Below are positions 25,909 to 33,691 of a DNA stretch of 64,000 nt, one piece after another. The notes under the pieces were generated by a model that was given only the letters and a program-made list of their open reading frames with translations, did not search any database and had not been told where the DNA came from. The position numbers and the translations under genes are program-made. The stretch comes from Thiohalophilus sp046483665 (lineage in GTDB: Bacteria; Pseudomonadota; Gammaproteobacteria; UBA6429; Thiohalophilaceae), in assembly GCF_046483665.1 (NCBI RefSeq), contig NZ_JAWOCR010000005.1, forward strand, positions 1 through 64,000, given 5' to 3'. The number at the start of each line of letters is the position of its first letter. Position 1 is the first letter of the stretch.

Positions 25909-26910
25909 ATGCAAGCTGTCATTATGACCGGAGCGGGCGATCCCTCCGTATTACAGGTCGTGGAGCAGGACGAACCCCAACTGCAACAGCCCACCGATAT
26001 CAAGGTCCGATTGCACGGGGCGGGCGTTAATCCCATCGACACCAAACTGCGTCAGCGTGGCGTGTTTTTCGAGGATGCCTTGCCGGCGATTCCTGGCTGT
26101 GATGGAGCCGGTGTGGTGGTTGAAACCGGCGACCAGGTACGGCGCCATCAGGTTGGTGATCGTGTCTGGTTCTGTCATGGCGGCCTGGGCCGTGAGCCGG
26201 GTAACTATGCTGAATATAACGTGGTCCCTGAAACCATCGCCCGGCCGTTACCGGACGAAATTGATTTTACGGCCGCAGCGGCCGGACCACTGGTCCTTAT
26301 AACTGCCTGGGAAGCGCTGTATGATCGCGCCCGTTTGCGAAACGGCCAGAGTGTCCTGGTGCATGCCGGTGCTGGCGGCGTGGGTCATGTCGCCATTCAG
26401 CTGGCCAGGCTGGCTGGCGCACGGGTACTCACCACTATCAGCGACGAGGACAAAGCCGCCTTTGTGCGTCAACTGGGGGCCGACGAGGTGATTAACTACC
26501 GGGAAACGGATCCCGTCGAGGCCGTTATGGATCTGACCGAAGGCCGGGGTGTCGACGTGGCTTTGGATACGGTTGGCCCGGCCGTCTTTAACCAGAGCCT
26601 GTCGGCGGTTGCCCATTATGGCCAGCTGGTGACCCTGCTCGATCCGGGCGAGGGAGTCGACCGGGGGATTGCCCGTCAGCGTAACCTCGGCATCAGCTTT
26701 GAATTAATGCTCACCCCGATGCTGGAGAATCTCCCTCAGGCACGCGCTCATCAGGGTGATATTCTGGATCGTTGTGCGGGTTACCTGCATAGCGGGCAGT
26801 TAAAACTGCATGTCAGCCAGACCCTGCCGCTGGCCGAGGCGGTGCAGGCCCATCAGCTTATCGAAGCGGGCCACACCCGCGGCAAAATTGTATTGCAGCC
26901 CGGAGTCTGA
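25909..26910 (+). CDS. quinone-oxidoreductase-like MDR (zinc-independent)
   Basis: A 333-residue medium-chain dehydrogenase/reductase. The N-terminal catalytic domain contains VIMTGAGDPSVLQVVEQDEP and GCDGAGVVVETGDQV without the zinc-binding cysteines. The nucleotide domain has VLVHAGAGGVGHVAIQLARL (about 150-169), which binds NADPH, followed by GADEVINYRE and GRGVDVALDTVG. It probably reduces quinones or enones. The start is the ATG after AGGAAG at normal spacing. The upstream open frame (from 25558) is non-homologous and was excluded. It is convergent with the 85-residue hypothetical gene. Confidence 0.85.
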   Translation: MQAVIMTGAGDPSVLQVVEQDEPQLQQPTDIKVRLHGAGVNPIDTKLRQRGVFFEDALPAIPGCDGAGVVVETGDQVRRHQVGDRVWFCHGGLGREPGNYAEYNVVPETIARPLPDEIDFTAAAAGPLVLITAWEALYDRARLRNGQSVLVHAGAGGVGHVAIQLARLAGARVLTTISDEDKAAFVRQLGADEVINYRETDPVEAVMDLTEGRGVDVALDTVGPAVFNQSLSAVAHYGQLVTLLDPGEGVDRGIARQRNLGISFELMLTPMLENLPQARAHQGDILDRCAGYLHSGQLKLHVSQTLPLAEAVQAHQLIEAGHTRGKIVLQPGV

Positions 26911-26920
26911 GCAGCCCTGT

Positions 26921-27178
26921 TCAGGCCGCCGGCAACGGATCCACGTCCGCTACCGGATAGGCGCGGCGCACAAACTCACGGGAAGGTACGCCAACGAGCT
27001 GACTGTTGAGATGCATGACGCATTCACGCGCCACGGCCCGCGTCTCGGCCAGCGTACCGCGACGGTAACTGACGATGTTGCTGGTCGCACTGGCAATCAC
27101 ATAACAGTACCAGTTGTCGCCACTTTGCCCTTGCGGTGGGGCGCTTTTTTCGATCGAAACCAGTTTATACCTGGACAT
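26921..27178 (-). CDS. small conserved-looking hypothetical protein
   Basis: An 85-residue soluble protein, MSRYKLVSIEKS at the start, with two conserved-looking blocks (DNWYCYVIASATSNIVSYRR and AVARECVMHLNSQLVGVPSR). I recognise this type from gammaproteobacterial genomes as a short uncharacterised protein but know no function. The start was placed at 27178 because AAGGAGAAGG precedes it. It is divergent from the uracil-DNA glycosylase gene, about 85 bp apart. Confidence 0.7.
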   Translation of the reverse strand: MSRYKLVSIEKSAPPQGQSGDNWYCYVIASATSNIVSYRRGTLAETRAVARECVMHLNSQLVGVPSREFVRRAYPVADVDPLPAA

Positions 27179-27264
27179 AGCCTTCTCCTTGCCGGTGTTT
27201 TTCAATCACAGGCAAAATGTAATCCGGCAATATGTCCGGCCTGTGACACTCTGATGTGAACTTC

Positions 27265-27879
27265 ATGACCGATATCAAGACAATAGAGCAACATCAATGC
27301 CGCCTGCGTCGCTGCCAGCGCTGCCCCGACATGCAGGGCCCCCCGGTTACCGGCCAGTCGGTTGTCTCGCCGGTGATGTTAATTGGCCAGGCTCCCGGCA
27401 ATCGCGAGATCGAGCTGCATCGCCCTTTTGCCTGGACTGCCGGCAAAACATTGTTTGGCTGGTTTGCCCGCATCGGGCTGGAAGAAGATCACTTTCGACA
27501 ACAGGTTTACATGGCTGCGGTCTGTCGTTGCTTTCCCGGCAAACTCGATAAGGGCGGTGATCGAGTCCCGACCAGAGAAGAAATCGCCAATTGCCGCAGC
27601 TGGTGGCAGCAGGAAATCGAGCTGTTGCAACCACAACTGTTGCTCCCGGTCGGCAAACTGGCGATCGCTCAATTCATGCCGGTCAACAAATTGAACGACG
27701 TGATCGGCCAGCGTCACCGGATTGAAGTGGAAGGCAAAGTACGGGATATCATCCCCCTGCCCCACCCCTCCGGCGCTTCTACCTGGCACCGCACCGAGCC
27801 GGGCATCAGCCTGCTCAACAAGGCCCTGCAGGAAATCAAACGGCATCCTGCCTGGAAGGAGATCAGTGCTGAGTGCTGA
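27265..27879 (+). CDS. uracil-DNA glycosylase family protein
   Basis: A 204-residue member of the iron-sulfur (type 4/5-like) uracil-DNA glycosylases. GQAPGNREI (41-49) is the first catalytic motif and LPHPSGASTWHR the second. C17-x2-C20 with C89 (or C87) and C110 are placed like the four [4Fe-4S] ligands. The family excises uracil from DNA. The start is ATG 27265, with a GTG nine bases upstream as alternative. The last codons and the TGA stop lie inside a 7-bp tandem repeat array that begins at 27866. The C-terminal SAEC is therefore repeat-encoded, and the original end of the gene may have been replaced. Confidence 0.82.
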   Translation: MTDIKTIEQHQCRLRRCQRCPDMQGPPVTGQSVVSPVMLIGQAPGNREIELHRPFAWTAGKTLFGWFARIGLEEDHFRQQVYMAAVCRCFPGKLDKGGDRVPTREEIANCRSWWQQEIELLQPQLLLPVGKLAIAQFMPVNKLNDVIGQRHRIEVEGKVRDIIPLPHPSGASTWHRTEPGISLLNKALQEIKRHPAWKEISAEC

Positions 27880-27991
27880 GTGCTGAGTGCTGAGTCTTGA
27901 GTTCTGAGTTCTGAGTTCTGAGTTCTGAGTTCTGAGTTCTGAGTTTTGAGTTTTGAGTTTTGAGTTTTGAGTTCTGAGTTTTGAGTTTTGA
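27866..27991 (+). repeat. (GTNNTGA) heptamer tandem array, 18 units
   Basis: Eighteen uninterrupted 7-bp units: GTGCTGA four times, GTCTTGA once, then thirteen GTTCTGA or GTTTTGA units. A GTTGGCA unit follows directly, the same 7-mer that forms arrays elsewhere in the window. The array starts inside the last codons of the uracil-DNA glycosylase gene. Confidence 0.95.
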
Positions 27992-28006
27992 GTTGGCAGT
28001 TTTCTT

Positions 28007-28062
28007 ACCACGAAGACACGAAGTCTCGAAGTGTATTCATTTTCTCTTCGTGTCTTCGTAGT
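28007..28062. repeat. long hairpin of CACGAAGA-type octamers
   Basis: Arms at 28007-28023 and 28046-28062 pair over 17 bp with one mismatch around a 22-nt loop. The arm sequence is two copies of the CACGAAGA octamer that also makes the array at 53293-53404. A further partial copy lies at 28230-28262. Confidence 0.8.
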
Positions 28063-28140
28063 GAAATTTTATAAAACTCACCCCCTATCGACCGGGTGTC
28101 ACGCAGGCTGTCGCCAGCGTGAGCTACGCCACTCAGGACT

Positions 28141-28224
28141 AAGAACTAAGAACTAAGAACTAAGAACTAAGAACTAAGAACTAAGAACTAAGAACTAAGA
28201 ACTAAGAACTAAGAACTAAGAACT
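28141..28224 (+). repeat. (AAGAACT) heptamer tandem array, 12 units
   Basis: Twelve perfect AAGAACT units, preceded by the variant CTCAGGACT. Read on the minus strand the unit is GTTCTTA, differing by one base from the GTTCTGA units of the array at 27866-27991. The two arrays thus form a long imperfect inverted repeat around the octamer hairpin. Confidence 0.95.
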
Positions 28225-28282
28225 CATGAATTTTATCTTCGAGCCTTCGTGTCTTCGTGGTGAAGCTTTTTTAAATCCGGCA

Positions 28283-29167
28283 TTACGCAGGCGGTGCGGT
28301 GATGACATCCTCGTAGGGATAACGCCGGCTGATCTGCCCGTCGGCTTCGAACACATCCAGCAGGGTCTCGTAGCTGGCACGGGGAATGTCGGGCGAACTC
28401 TGCCAGCAACCCAGGGCCTGATAAGCAGCGATGGTGCGGGACAGTACTTCGGGATCGATAGCGGGGAAAAAGGATTGTTCTTCGCGGGCCAGTTGTTCGG
28501 CCGGCGTCTCGATCACATATTGCTGGGCGCGGCGATAGGCGCGCATGAACGCGCGGGCCATATCCGTTTGCAACCAGTCAGGCGTCGCGCACAGACTGCT
28601 GAAGGCCACCGGCCCGATTCGCTCGCCCACCGAGGCAACCACATGGCCAATGCCCTCGTGTTCCAGTTGTTGCGGGGCCGGACCCTGCTGGTGAATATAA
28701 TCCCCTTCGCCGTTACGAAATGCCTGGTCCATAGCCGTGACATCGCCGGCATCGACAATATCGACACTGGCCGGATCGATACCTTCCCGGCGCAGCACAT
28801 AACGGAACATGGCAATGGGCTGGAACAGATGATCCACCAGCACGCGCTTGCCCGACAGCTGTGACCAGTTAAAATCGGGTTCAGGCTGTCGGGCGGCCAG
28901 AAAGAAACCATCGCGATCGTTAATCCGGGCGAAATGAATATAAGGTGGTGATTCGCCTCTTTCCAGATAGGCAAAACTGGCCGCCGGGGCAGCCTGGGCG
29001 ACATGCACCGTCCCGTCACGCAGACCACCTTCCAGCGGGTGTTCGGCGTCGACCACGCTGTACTCGGCTTCGAGGCCTTCGGCTTTTAAAAAGCCGGCAG
29101 TCATGGTGGCCAGCAGGGGACTGTAAAAGGCGGAGTGGCGTAATCCGCGAATGTGAATTGTCTGCAT
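28283..29167 (-). CDS. NMT1/SsuA-like binding protein without signal peptide
   Basis: A 294-residue protein with the type-2 periplasmic-binding fold pattern of NMT1/THI5- and SsuA-like proteins: IRGLRHSAFYSPLLATMTAG at the N-terminus, GLRDGTVHVAQAAPAAS, SGKRVLVDHLFQPIAMFRYV and a helical C-terminus. No signal peptide or lipobox is present in the 294-residue form, so it may be cytosolic. The longer open frame to 29347 is antisense-like and overlaps cmoM. No ABC permease or ATPase is adjacent. The ATG lies 7 bp after the cmoM stop with no Shine-Dalgarno sequence, so translation is probably coupled to cmoM. Function unknown. Confidence 0.7.
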   Translation of the reverse strand: MQTIHIRGLRHSAFYSPLLATMTAGFLKAEGLEAEYSVVDAEHPLEGGLRDGTVHVAQAAPAASFAYLERGESPPYIHFARINDRDGFFLAARQPEPDFNWSQLSGKRVLVDHLFQPIAMFRYVLRREGIDPASVDIVDAGDVTAMDQAFRNGEGDYIHQQGPAPQQLEHEGIGHVVASVGERIGPVAFSSLCATPDWLQTDMARAFMRAYRRAQQYVIETPAEQLAREEQSFFPAIDPEVLSRTIAAYQALGCWQSSPDIPRASYETLLDVFEADGQISRRYPYEDVITAPPA

Positions 29168-29174
29168 AGGAAGT

Positions 29175-29963
29175 TCAATCTGTCGGTTCGCGCCGGGCGA
29201 TGATGTGAATGTAGCGAGCCAGGGAACGGTACGGCTCCCGCGTGGAGTAACACAGTTCCATCTCCAGCAGTTCTTCAAAGGCCATTTTATCCCGCGTGGG
29301 GCGGTGCATGAAATCGACGAAGGTCCGCACCCCGCTGCTGGCGACAACTTGCATACCCGCCGACTCCAGCCAACTCATGACTTCTGAAGGCTGCAGGGGA
29401 TTATCCGGCGTCAGGTATTTCCCCTCCCCGGCCAGATCGCCGATGCGTAATTTTTTGAAATTGCCGTTCAGCAAGTGCCGGTACTCCAACGCATGGCGAT
29501 TGAAAAACAATAGCGAGAGCCAGCCACCGGGGCGCACCAGTTTTTGCAACGCCGTCACTCCCTGGCGGGGATCGGCCAACCATTCCAGCACGGCGTGACA
29601 CAGCACCATATCAAAAGGTTCCGTCTCGCCTTCGGCCAGCTGCTGAAACGGCATATGCCGGAAAATGTAGCGCGCCATGGCCCCGGCCTGGTTGAGCGTT
29701 ACTTCGGCAGCGGCCAGTTGCTGTTGCGAAATGTCGCACAGCAATAATTCATGTCCTTGCCTGGCCAGTCGCTGGCTGAAATGGCCCATACCACAACCGG
29801 CATCCAGAATCCGCCAGCTGCGATCCTCGCCAAGTTGCGGGATATGTTGCTGGACATCCCGCCACAGCACCTCCAGCCGCAGGCGCCCCTTCAGCGAGGC
29901 ATAGATATTTTTTTTGAATCGCTGATGCAGGGGATCGAAGTTACGATCCTCACTCTGACTCAT
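29175..29963 (-). CDS. cmoM: tRNA 5-carboxymethoxyuridine methyltransferase CmoM
   Basis: A 262-residue class I SAM methyltransferase that closely follows E. coli CmoM (SmtA): DRNFDPLHQRFKKNIYAS at the N-terminus, the SAM loop ILDAGCGMGHFSQRLA (about 52-67), CHAVLEWLADPRQG, and the C-terminal EPYRSLARYIHIIARR. CmoM methylates cmo5U34 to mcmo5U in tRNAs. CmoA and CmoB are not in the window. It overlaps the upstream 82-residue gene by 4 bp (ATGA), and the NMT1-like gene follows after 7 bp, giving a three-gene operon. Confidence 0.9.
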   Translation of the reverse strand: MSQSEDRNFDPLHQRFKKNIYASLKGRLRLEVLWRDVQQHIPQLGEDRSWRILDAGCGMGHFSQRLARQGHELLLCDISQQQLAAAEVTLNQAGAMARYIFRHMPFQQLAEGETEPFDMVLCHAVLEWLADPRQGVTALQKLVRPGGWLSLLFFNRHALEYRHLLNGNFKKLRIGDLAGEGKYLTPDNPLQPSEVMSWLESAGMQVVASSGVRTFVDFMHRPTRDKMAFEELLEMELCYSTREPYRSLARYIHIIARREPTD

Positions 29964-30208
29964 GACTTATCCGTCTCCAGCCATTGAACCAGATAGTACA
30001 GCCGAGCCCCTTCCGAAGAACGGGACGGCCCGACCACCATGGCCGAATACAGGTTTTTATCCGGATTGGCCCCGGCCAGCGCCGCCTCGGCACTTGCTAC
30101 CACCTCAACACTCCCTTCCGGGAAACGATCCCGCTTGCGTCTCGGACAATAGACCACGGCAAACTGTTCCTGTACCACATCGCTGTCGGGATCAAGATCG
30201 ATACGCAT
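29960..30208 (-). CDS. small conserved-looking protein upstream of cmoM
   Basis: An 82-residue soluble protein starting MRIDLDPDSDVVQEQFAVVY, then CPRRKRDRFPEGSVEVVASA and ending RLYYLVQWLETDKS. I do not know the family. The start at 30208 was chosen over the ATG at 30241 because GGCGGAG lies at the right distance. Its stop overlaps the cmoM start by 4 bp, so it leads the cmoM operon and may be functionally linked to it. Confidence 0.7.
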   Translation of the reverse strand: MRIDLDPDSDVVQEQFAVVYCPRRKRDRFPEGSVEVVASAEAALAGANPDKNLYSAMVVGPSRSSEGARLYYLVQWLETDKS

Positions 30209-30302
30209 ATTGTACTCTCCGCCTTTGGTAATCGGATTCATTGATCAGATTCTTATATATCGGATTATTCTAACACTGTATGTGACTGTTGGCAGGAATC
30301 GC

Positions 30303-30385
30303 TAAATAGTGAGCCTGTGGGCGCGCCCCACGGGCGGGACTGCCGAATCCGGCATCGTCGCGGTCGAAGCCCGCTCCCACGGTTA
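30303..30385. repeat. REP-like element, copy 1
   Basis: An approximately 80-bp element containing GAGCCTGTGGG...CCCCACGGGCG and CGTCGCGGTCGAAGCCCGCTCCCAC. It recurs 290 bp away in the same orientation (30593-30675) and in inverted orientation near the window end. It resembles the GTGGGAGCGGGCTT-type REP sequences of gammaproteobacteria. Confidence 0.75.
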
Positions 30386-30390
30386 GCAAA

Positions 30391-30431
30391 TGGCAGTTGG
30401 CAGTTGGCAGTTGGCAGTTGGCAGTTGGCAG
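30391..30431 (+). repeat. (TTGGCAG) heptamer tandem array, about 6 units
   Basis: Just under six uninterrupted TTGGCAG units between the two REP-like copies. The same unit forms arrays at 34581-34702 and 57931-57992. Confidence 0.95.
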
Positions 30432-30592
30432 CAATAGTGTAGGCCAGGTTGTGCGCAGCGCTACCTGGCATTCCACATGCCGGTGGCGGCGTATCTGTTA
30501 TCTCTCGCAGAGGCAACAGGACAGCGAGAAATATCATCTGTTTAATCCTCAGCGGATTCTGCGTCTCTGCGAGAGTCAAATATCTTCGTCCC

Positions 30593-30675
30593 TCAATAGC
30601 GAGCCTGTGGGAGTGCCCCACGGGCGCGACTGCCGAATCTAGCACCGTCGCGGTCGAAGCCGGCTCCCACAGTTG
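30593..30675. repeat. REP-like element, copy 2
   Basis: Second copy of the approximately 80-bp element, same orientation, differing from copy 1 at roughly ten positions. It runs directly into a TTGGCAG unit and degenerate inverted copies (CTGCCAAC near 30700). Confidence 0.75.
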
Positions 30676-30872
30676 GCAGCTGGCTTACGACTGCAAACTA
30701 CGACTGCCAACTTCCCTTTCAGAACTAACAAACATCCGATTCGGCCAATCCCTCTACTCACACAGGTTTCTGTCGGCTAACAATGGTCATAAAACGTTCA
30801 TCAGACTGTCAGGGATTTGTCATCTACGGGGCCCATCCTTGCTGGCAGGATCATATAAAGAGTGTCCTGACC

Positions 30873-31415
30873 ATGAATGCCATACGCCAGAGTCTGTTTA
30901 TCAAACGCATGGTGGCATTTGAACTCGCCCTGTGTGGCCTGTTCAACCGCGCCAGCCATATCCGCTTCATTAAATCACTGTTTGCCTTTATCAGCCGACT
31001 CGGTGACGGGATTTTCTGGTACACGCTGATAGCGCTATTGCCGTTAATCTATGGCAGCGAGGCACTGGGGGCTTCGCTGCACATGGCCATCGTCGGCGCA
31101 CTGGCGCTGGGCCTGTACAAGGCTATCAAGTCCGTCACCGAACGGCCCCGGCCCTGCGTGGTGAAACAGGATCTGTTGCTGGGCACTGCACCCCTGGATC
31201 AATACAGTTTCCCGTCCGGACATACCATGCATGCAGTCTCCTTTACTCTGGTGGCGCTGCATTATTACCCCGAGCTGGCTGTCATTCTGCTGCCGTTTAC
31301 CGCGCTGGTCGCCCTGTCCCGGGTGGTACTTGCCCTGCACTATCCGACCGATGTGTTGTGCGGCGCCCTGCTCGGCGGGGGTATTGCCCTGCTATCATTC
31401 ACCATCAGTGGCTAA
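30873..31415 (+). CDS. PAP2-family membrane phosphatase
   Basis: A 180-residue polytopic membrane protein with the three PAP2 motifs: KSVTERPRP, PSGHT and SRVVLALHYPTDV. The family dephosphorylates phosphatidate, phosphatidylglycerophosphate or undecaprenyl pyrophosphate at the membrane. The start was set at the ATG giving MNAIRQSLF, which leaves a short cytoplasmic leader before the first helix. The longer frame from 30783 has a repeat-region leader without homology. The next gene, a GT4 glycosyltransferase, starts 12 bp after the stop, so the two form an operon that could supply and glycosylate diacylglycerol (inference). Confidence 0.82.
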   Translation: MNAIRQSLFIKRMVAFELALCGLFNRASHIRFIKSLFAFISRLGDGIFWYTLIALLPLIYGSEALGASLHMAIVGALALGLYKAIKSVTERPRPCVVKQDLLLGTAPLDQYSFPSGHTMHAVSFTLVALHYYPELAVILLPFTALVALSRVVLALHYPTDVLCGALLGGGIALLSFTISG

Positions 31416-31427
31416 TCGGGCGCTTGT

Positions 31428-32630
31428 ATGCGGATAGTAATGGTTTCCGATGTGTATTTTCCCCGCATCAATGGCGTCTCAACATCAATACAGACTTTTC
31501 GTGACAGCCTGCAGGCACTGGGACACGATATCCTGCTGATTGCGCCACGTTATAACGTGGATGATCCGGAACAAGAAGGAATTTCGCGTATCAAGGCGCG
31601 CCCTGTTCCATTTGATCCAGAAGACCGTCTGATGTCCGTCGCCGCCGTGGATCGGGAAATTGCCCGGCTTCACCAGGAAAAACCGATTGACTTGATCCAC
31701 ATCCAGACGCCGTTTGCCGCCCATCGCAGCGGAAAACGCATGGCCCGCCGTCTGTGTATCCCCTGTATCGAGACCTATCACACCCACTTCGAGGAATACA
31801 TGCATAACTATGTCCCGTTTATTCCTCGCCGGGTATTTCGTCCCTTGATCCGTTTGATCACCCGCCGGCAGTGCCGTAATCTGCAGGGATTGATCGTGCC
31901 CTCCAGTGCCATGCTCAAGGTCATTCGTGACTATCACATACAACTGCCAACCCGGATCCTGCCCACGGGGATCGATCCCGAACGTTTCTCTCGGGGCGAT
32001 GGAGCTGCCTTTCGCAAGCGGCATCATATCGAACCGGAGCGGCCAGTAATGGTGCATATCGGGCGCATCGGCCACGAGAAAAACATCGATTTTCTACTGC
32101 AGGTACATCACCAGATATTGCAACAGTTACCACAGACCCTGTTTGTGATTGCCGGTGAAGGACCCTCGCTTGAACATCTGAAGCAATTGAGCGACAAACT
32201 GGGTACCCGGGACAACATTCGCTTTGTCGGCTATCTGGATCGCAATACCACCCTGCTTGACTGTTATCGAGCCGGCAATGTATTTGTATTCTCCTCGCGC
32301 ACCGAAACCCAGGGACTGGTATTGCTCGAGGCGATGGCCTGTGGCGTGCCTGTGGTATCGACTGCCGAACTGGGCACCCGGGATATTCTCCTGCCGCAGC
32401 GCGGTGCTCTGGTCGTCGACGAAGATGTGGATCAATTTGCCAGCACAGTTCAACAGGTACTGGAGTTGCCCGAGCTGCAACGACGCCTGAGTCGCGAAGG
32501 TCAGGACTACGTGCACGAGTGGTCCCATAGTACCCTGGCTCTTTTCCTGGCAGATCTATACCAGCATACGACAGACACCTTTGCCACATCAGCGGCAGAT
32601 TATTCGCCTGTCGAACGTTCAACCTCCTGA
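31428..32630 (+). CDS. GT4 glycosyltransferase (diacylglycerol-glucosyltransferase-like)
   Basis: A 400-residue GT-B retaining glycosyltransferase. The N-terminal MRIVMVSDVYFPRINGVSTS and the middle ETYHTHFEEYMHNYVPFIPR, with IGRIGHEKNIDFLLQVH, are typical of the group containing 1,2-diacylglycerol 3-glucosyltransferases. The EX7E donor motif lies in RTETQGLVLLEAMACGVPVV near residues 295-315. It probably acts at the inner face of the membrane, adding sugar from a nucleotide donor to a lipid. It follows the PAP2 gene by 12 bp and converges with a second GT4 gene. The acceptor is inferred from family resemblance only. Confidence 0.78.
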   Translation: MRIVMVSDVYFPRINGVSTSIQTFRDSLQALGHDILLIAPRYNVDDPEQEGISRIKARPVPFDPEDRLMSVAAVDREIARLHQEKPIDLIHIQTPFAAHRSGKRMARRLCIPCIETYHTHFEEYMHNYVPFIPRRVFRPLIRLITRRQCRNLQGLIVPSSAMLKVIRDYHIQLPTRILPTGIDPERFSRGDGAAFRKRHHIEPERPVMVHIGRIGHEKNIDFLLQVHHQILQQLPQTLFVIAGEGPSLEHLKQLSDKLGTRDNIRFVGYLDRNTTLLDCYRAGNVFVFSSRTETQGLVLLEAMACGVPVVSTAELGTRDILLPQRGALVVDEDVDQFASTVQQVLELPELQRRLSREGQDYVHEWSHSTLALFLADLYQHTTDTFATSAADYSPVERSTS

Positions 32631-32650
32631 GTCTGAAAGGTATTCAATGT

Positions 32651-33691
32651 TCACTCCAGGCCGGAAGTCACCTTTTCCGCCGCTGGCTCCATGTTGGTAT
32701 TAGGCACCAGGTTGGCATAAAACTGTTCCGTTGCCTGATGCCAGGAATGGGACAAACTGTAATCGCGGGGGTTTTGCGGATTGATGTCCAGGGCCCGGCG
32801 GGCGGCCCGACCCAGATCCTCATCCAGACATCCGGTAACCCCGTCTATCACCACATCCCTGGGTCCGGTCACGGGGTAGGCCGCCACCGGTACGCCGCAA
32901 GCCATCGCTTCGAGCATTACCAGACCAAACGTGTCGGTCAGACTGGGGAACACAAACACATCACTTGCGGCAATGGTTTGCGCCAGGTCCTCGCCATAAC
33001 GAAAGCCGGTGAAAATGACCTGCGGATGTTTTTTCTCCAGCATGGCACGGTCGGGCCCATCGCCTACGACGTATTGCGTGCCCGGCAGATCCAGTGAGAG
33101 AAACGCCTCAATATTCTTTTCCACCGCCACCCGGCCGACATAAACAAAAATCGGCCGCGTACCGGACAGGTAATCCTTGCCATAGGGTCGAAACAGGTTA
33201 ACGTCCACCCCACGTCCCCACACCTCAACATTTCCGAAGCCGCGCTCCAGCAAGCGCTCTTGCATGGAGGGAGTCGGCACCAGAGTGCGCTCGGCCGGAC
33301 CATGAAACCACTTGAAAAAGGCATAACTGAGCCGCAAGGGAATCGGCATCCGAAGACGCAAATACTCGGGAAACTGCGTATGATAAGAAGTGGTGAATTT
33401 GAGCTTATGTCGACGGCAATAACGCCGCACCGCCATACCGACCGGCCCTTCGGTCGCAATATGAATCGCTTCGGGGGAAAATGCATCCAGATCAGCGGCG
33501 ATCCGACAATAGGGAAACAGCGCCAGTCGTATATCCGGGTAGGTCGGTAAAGGAACGGTCCTGAAAGGTTCAGGGGTAACCATATACACGTCATGACCCG
33601 ATTGTTCCAGTATACTTCGGGTCGTATTGAGTGTTCTTACCACACCGTTGGTTTGTGGCGCCCAGGCATCAGTCGCGATGGCTATTCTCAT
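32651..33691 (-). CDS. Agt-like glycolipid glycosyltransferase
   Basis: A 346-residue GT4 enzyme starting MRIAIATDAWAPQTNGVVRT, with SYHTQFPEYLRLRMPIPLRL, VGRVAVEKNIEAFLSLDLPG and the EX7E region TDTFGLVMLEAMACGVPVAA. Its start overlaps the stop of the plcP-like metallophosphoesterase gene by 4 bp. In other bacteria the same pair, PlcP and Agt, replaces phospholipids by glycolipids under phosphate starvation: PlcP releases diacylglycerol and Agt glycosylates it. The overlap and both family matches support that role here. The sugar added cannot be predicted from the sequence. Confidence 0.78.
   Translation of the reverse strand: MRIAIATDAWAPQTNGVVRTLNTTRSILEQSGHDVYMVTPEPFRTVPLPTYPDIRLALFPYCRIAADLDAFSPEAIHIATEGPVGMAVRRYCRRHKLKFTTSYHTQFPEYLRLRMPIPLRLSYAFFKWFHGPAERTLVPTPSMQERLLERGFGNVEVWGRGVDVNLFRPYGKDYLSGTRPIFVYVGRVAVEKNIEAFLSLDLPGTQYVVGDGPDRAMLEKKHPQVIFTGFRYGEDLAQTIAASDVFVFPSLTDTFGLVMLEAMACGVPVAAYPVTGPRDVVIDGVTGCLDEDLGRAARRALDINPQNPRDYSLSHSWHQATEQFYANLVPNTNMEPAAEKVTSGLE

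Larger units (their letters stand above)
30209..30872. other. repeat-dense intergenic region (664 bp)
   Basis: The divergent gap between the cmoM operon and the PAP2 gene is filled with small repeats: two REP-like copies, a GTTGGCA array, and a CTCTCGCAGAG inverted repeat (30502-30512 with 30565-30575). Frames through it are repeat-derived and not genes. Confidence 0.7.

Noticed and set aside
27866..28224. Possible CRISPR array
   Set aside because: The repeats are contiguous 7-bp units with no spacers, so they are tandem arrays, not CRISPR.
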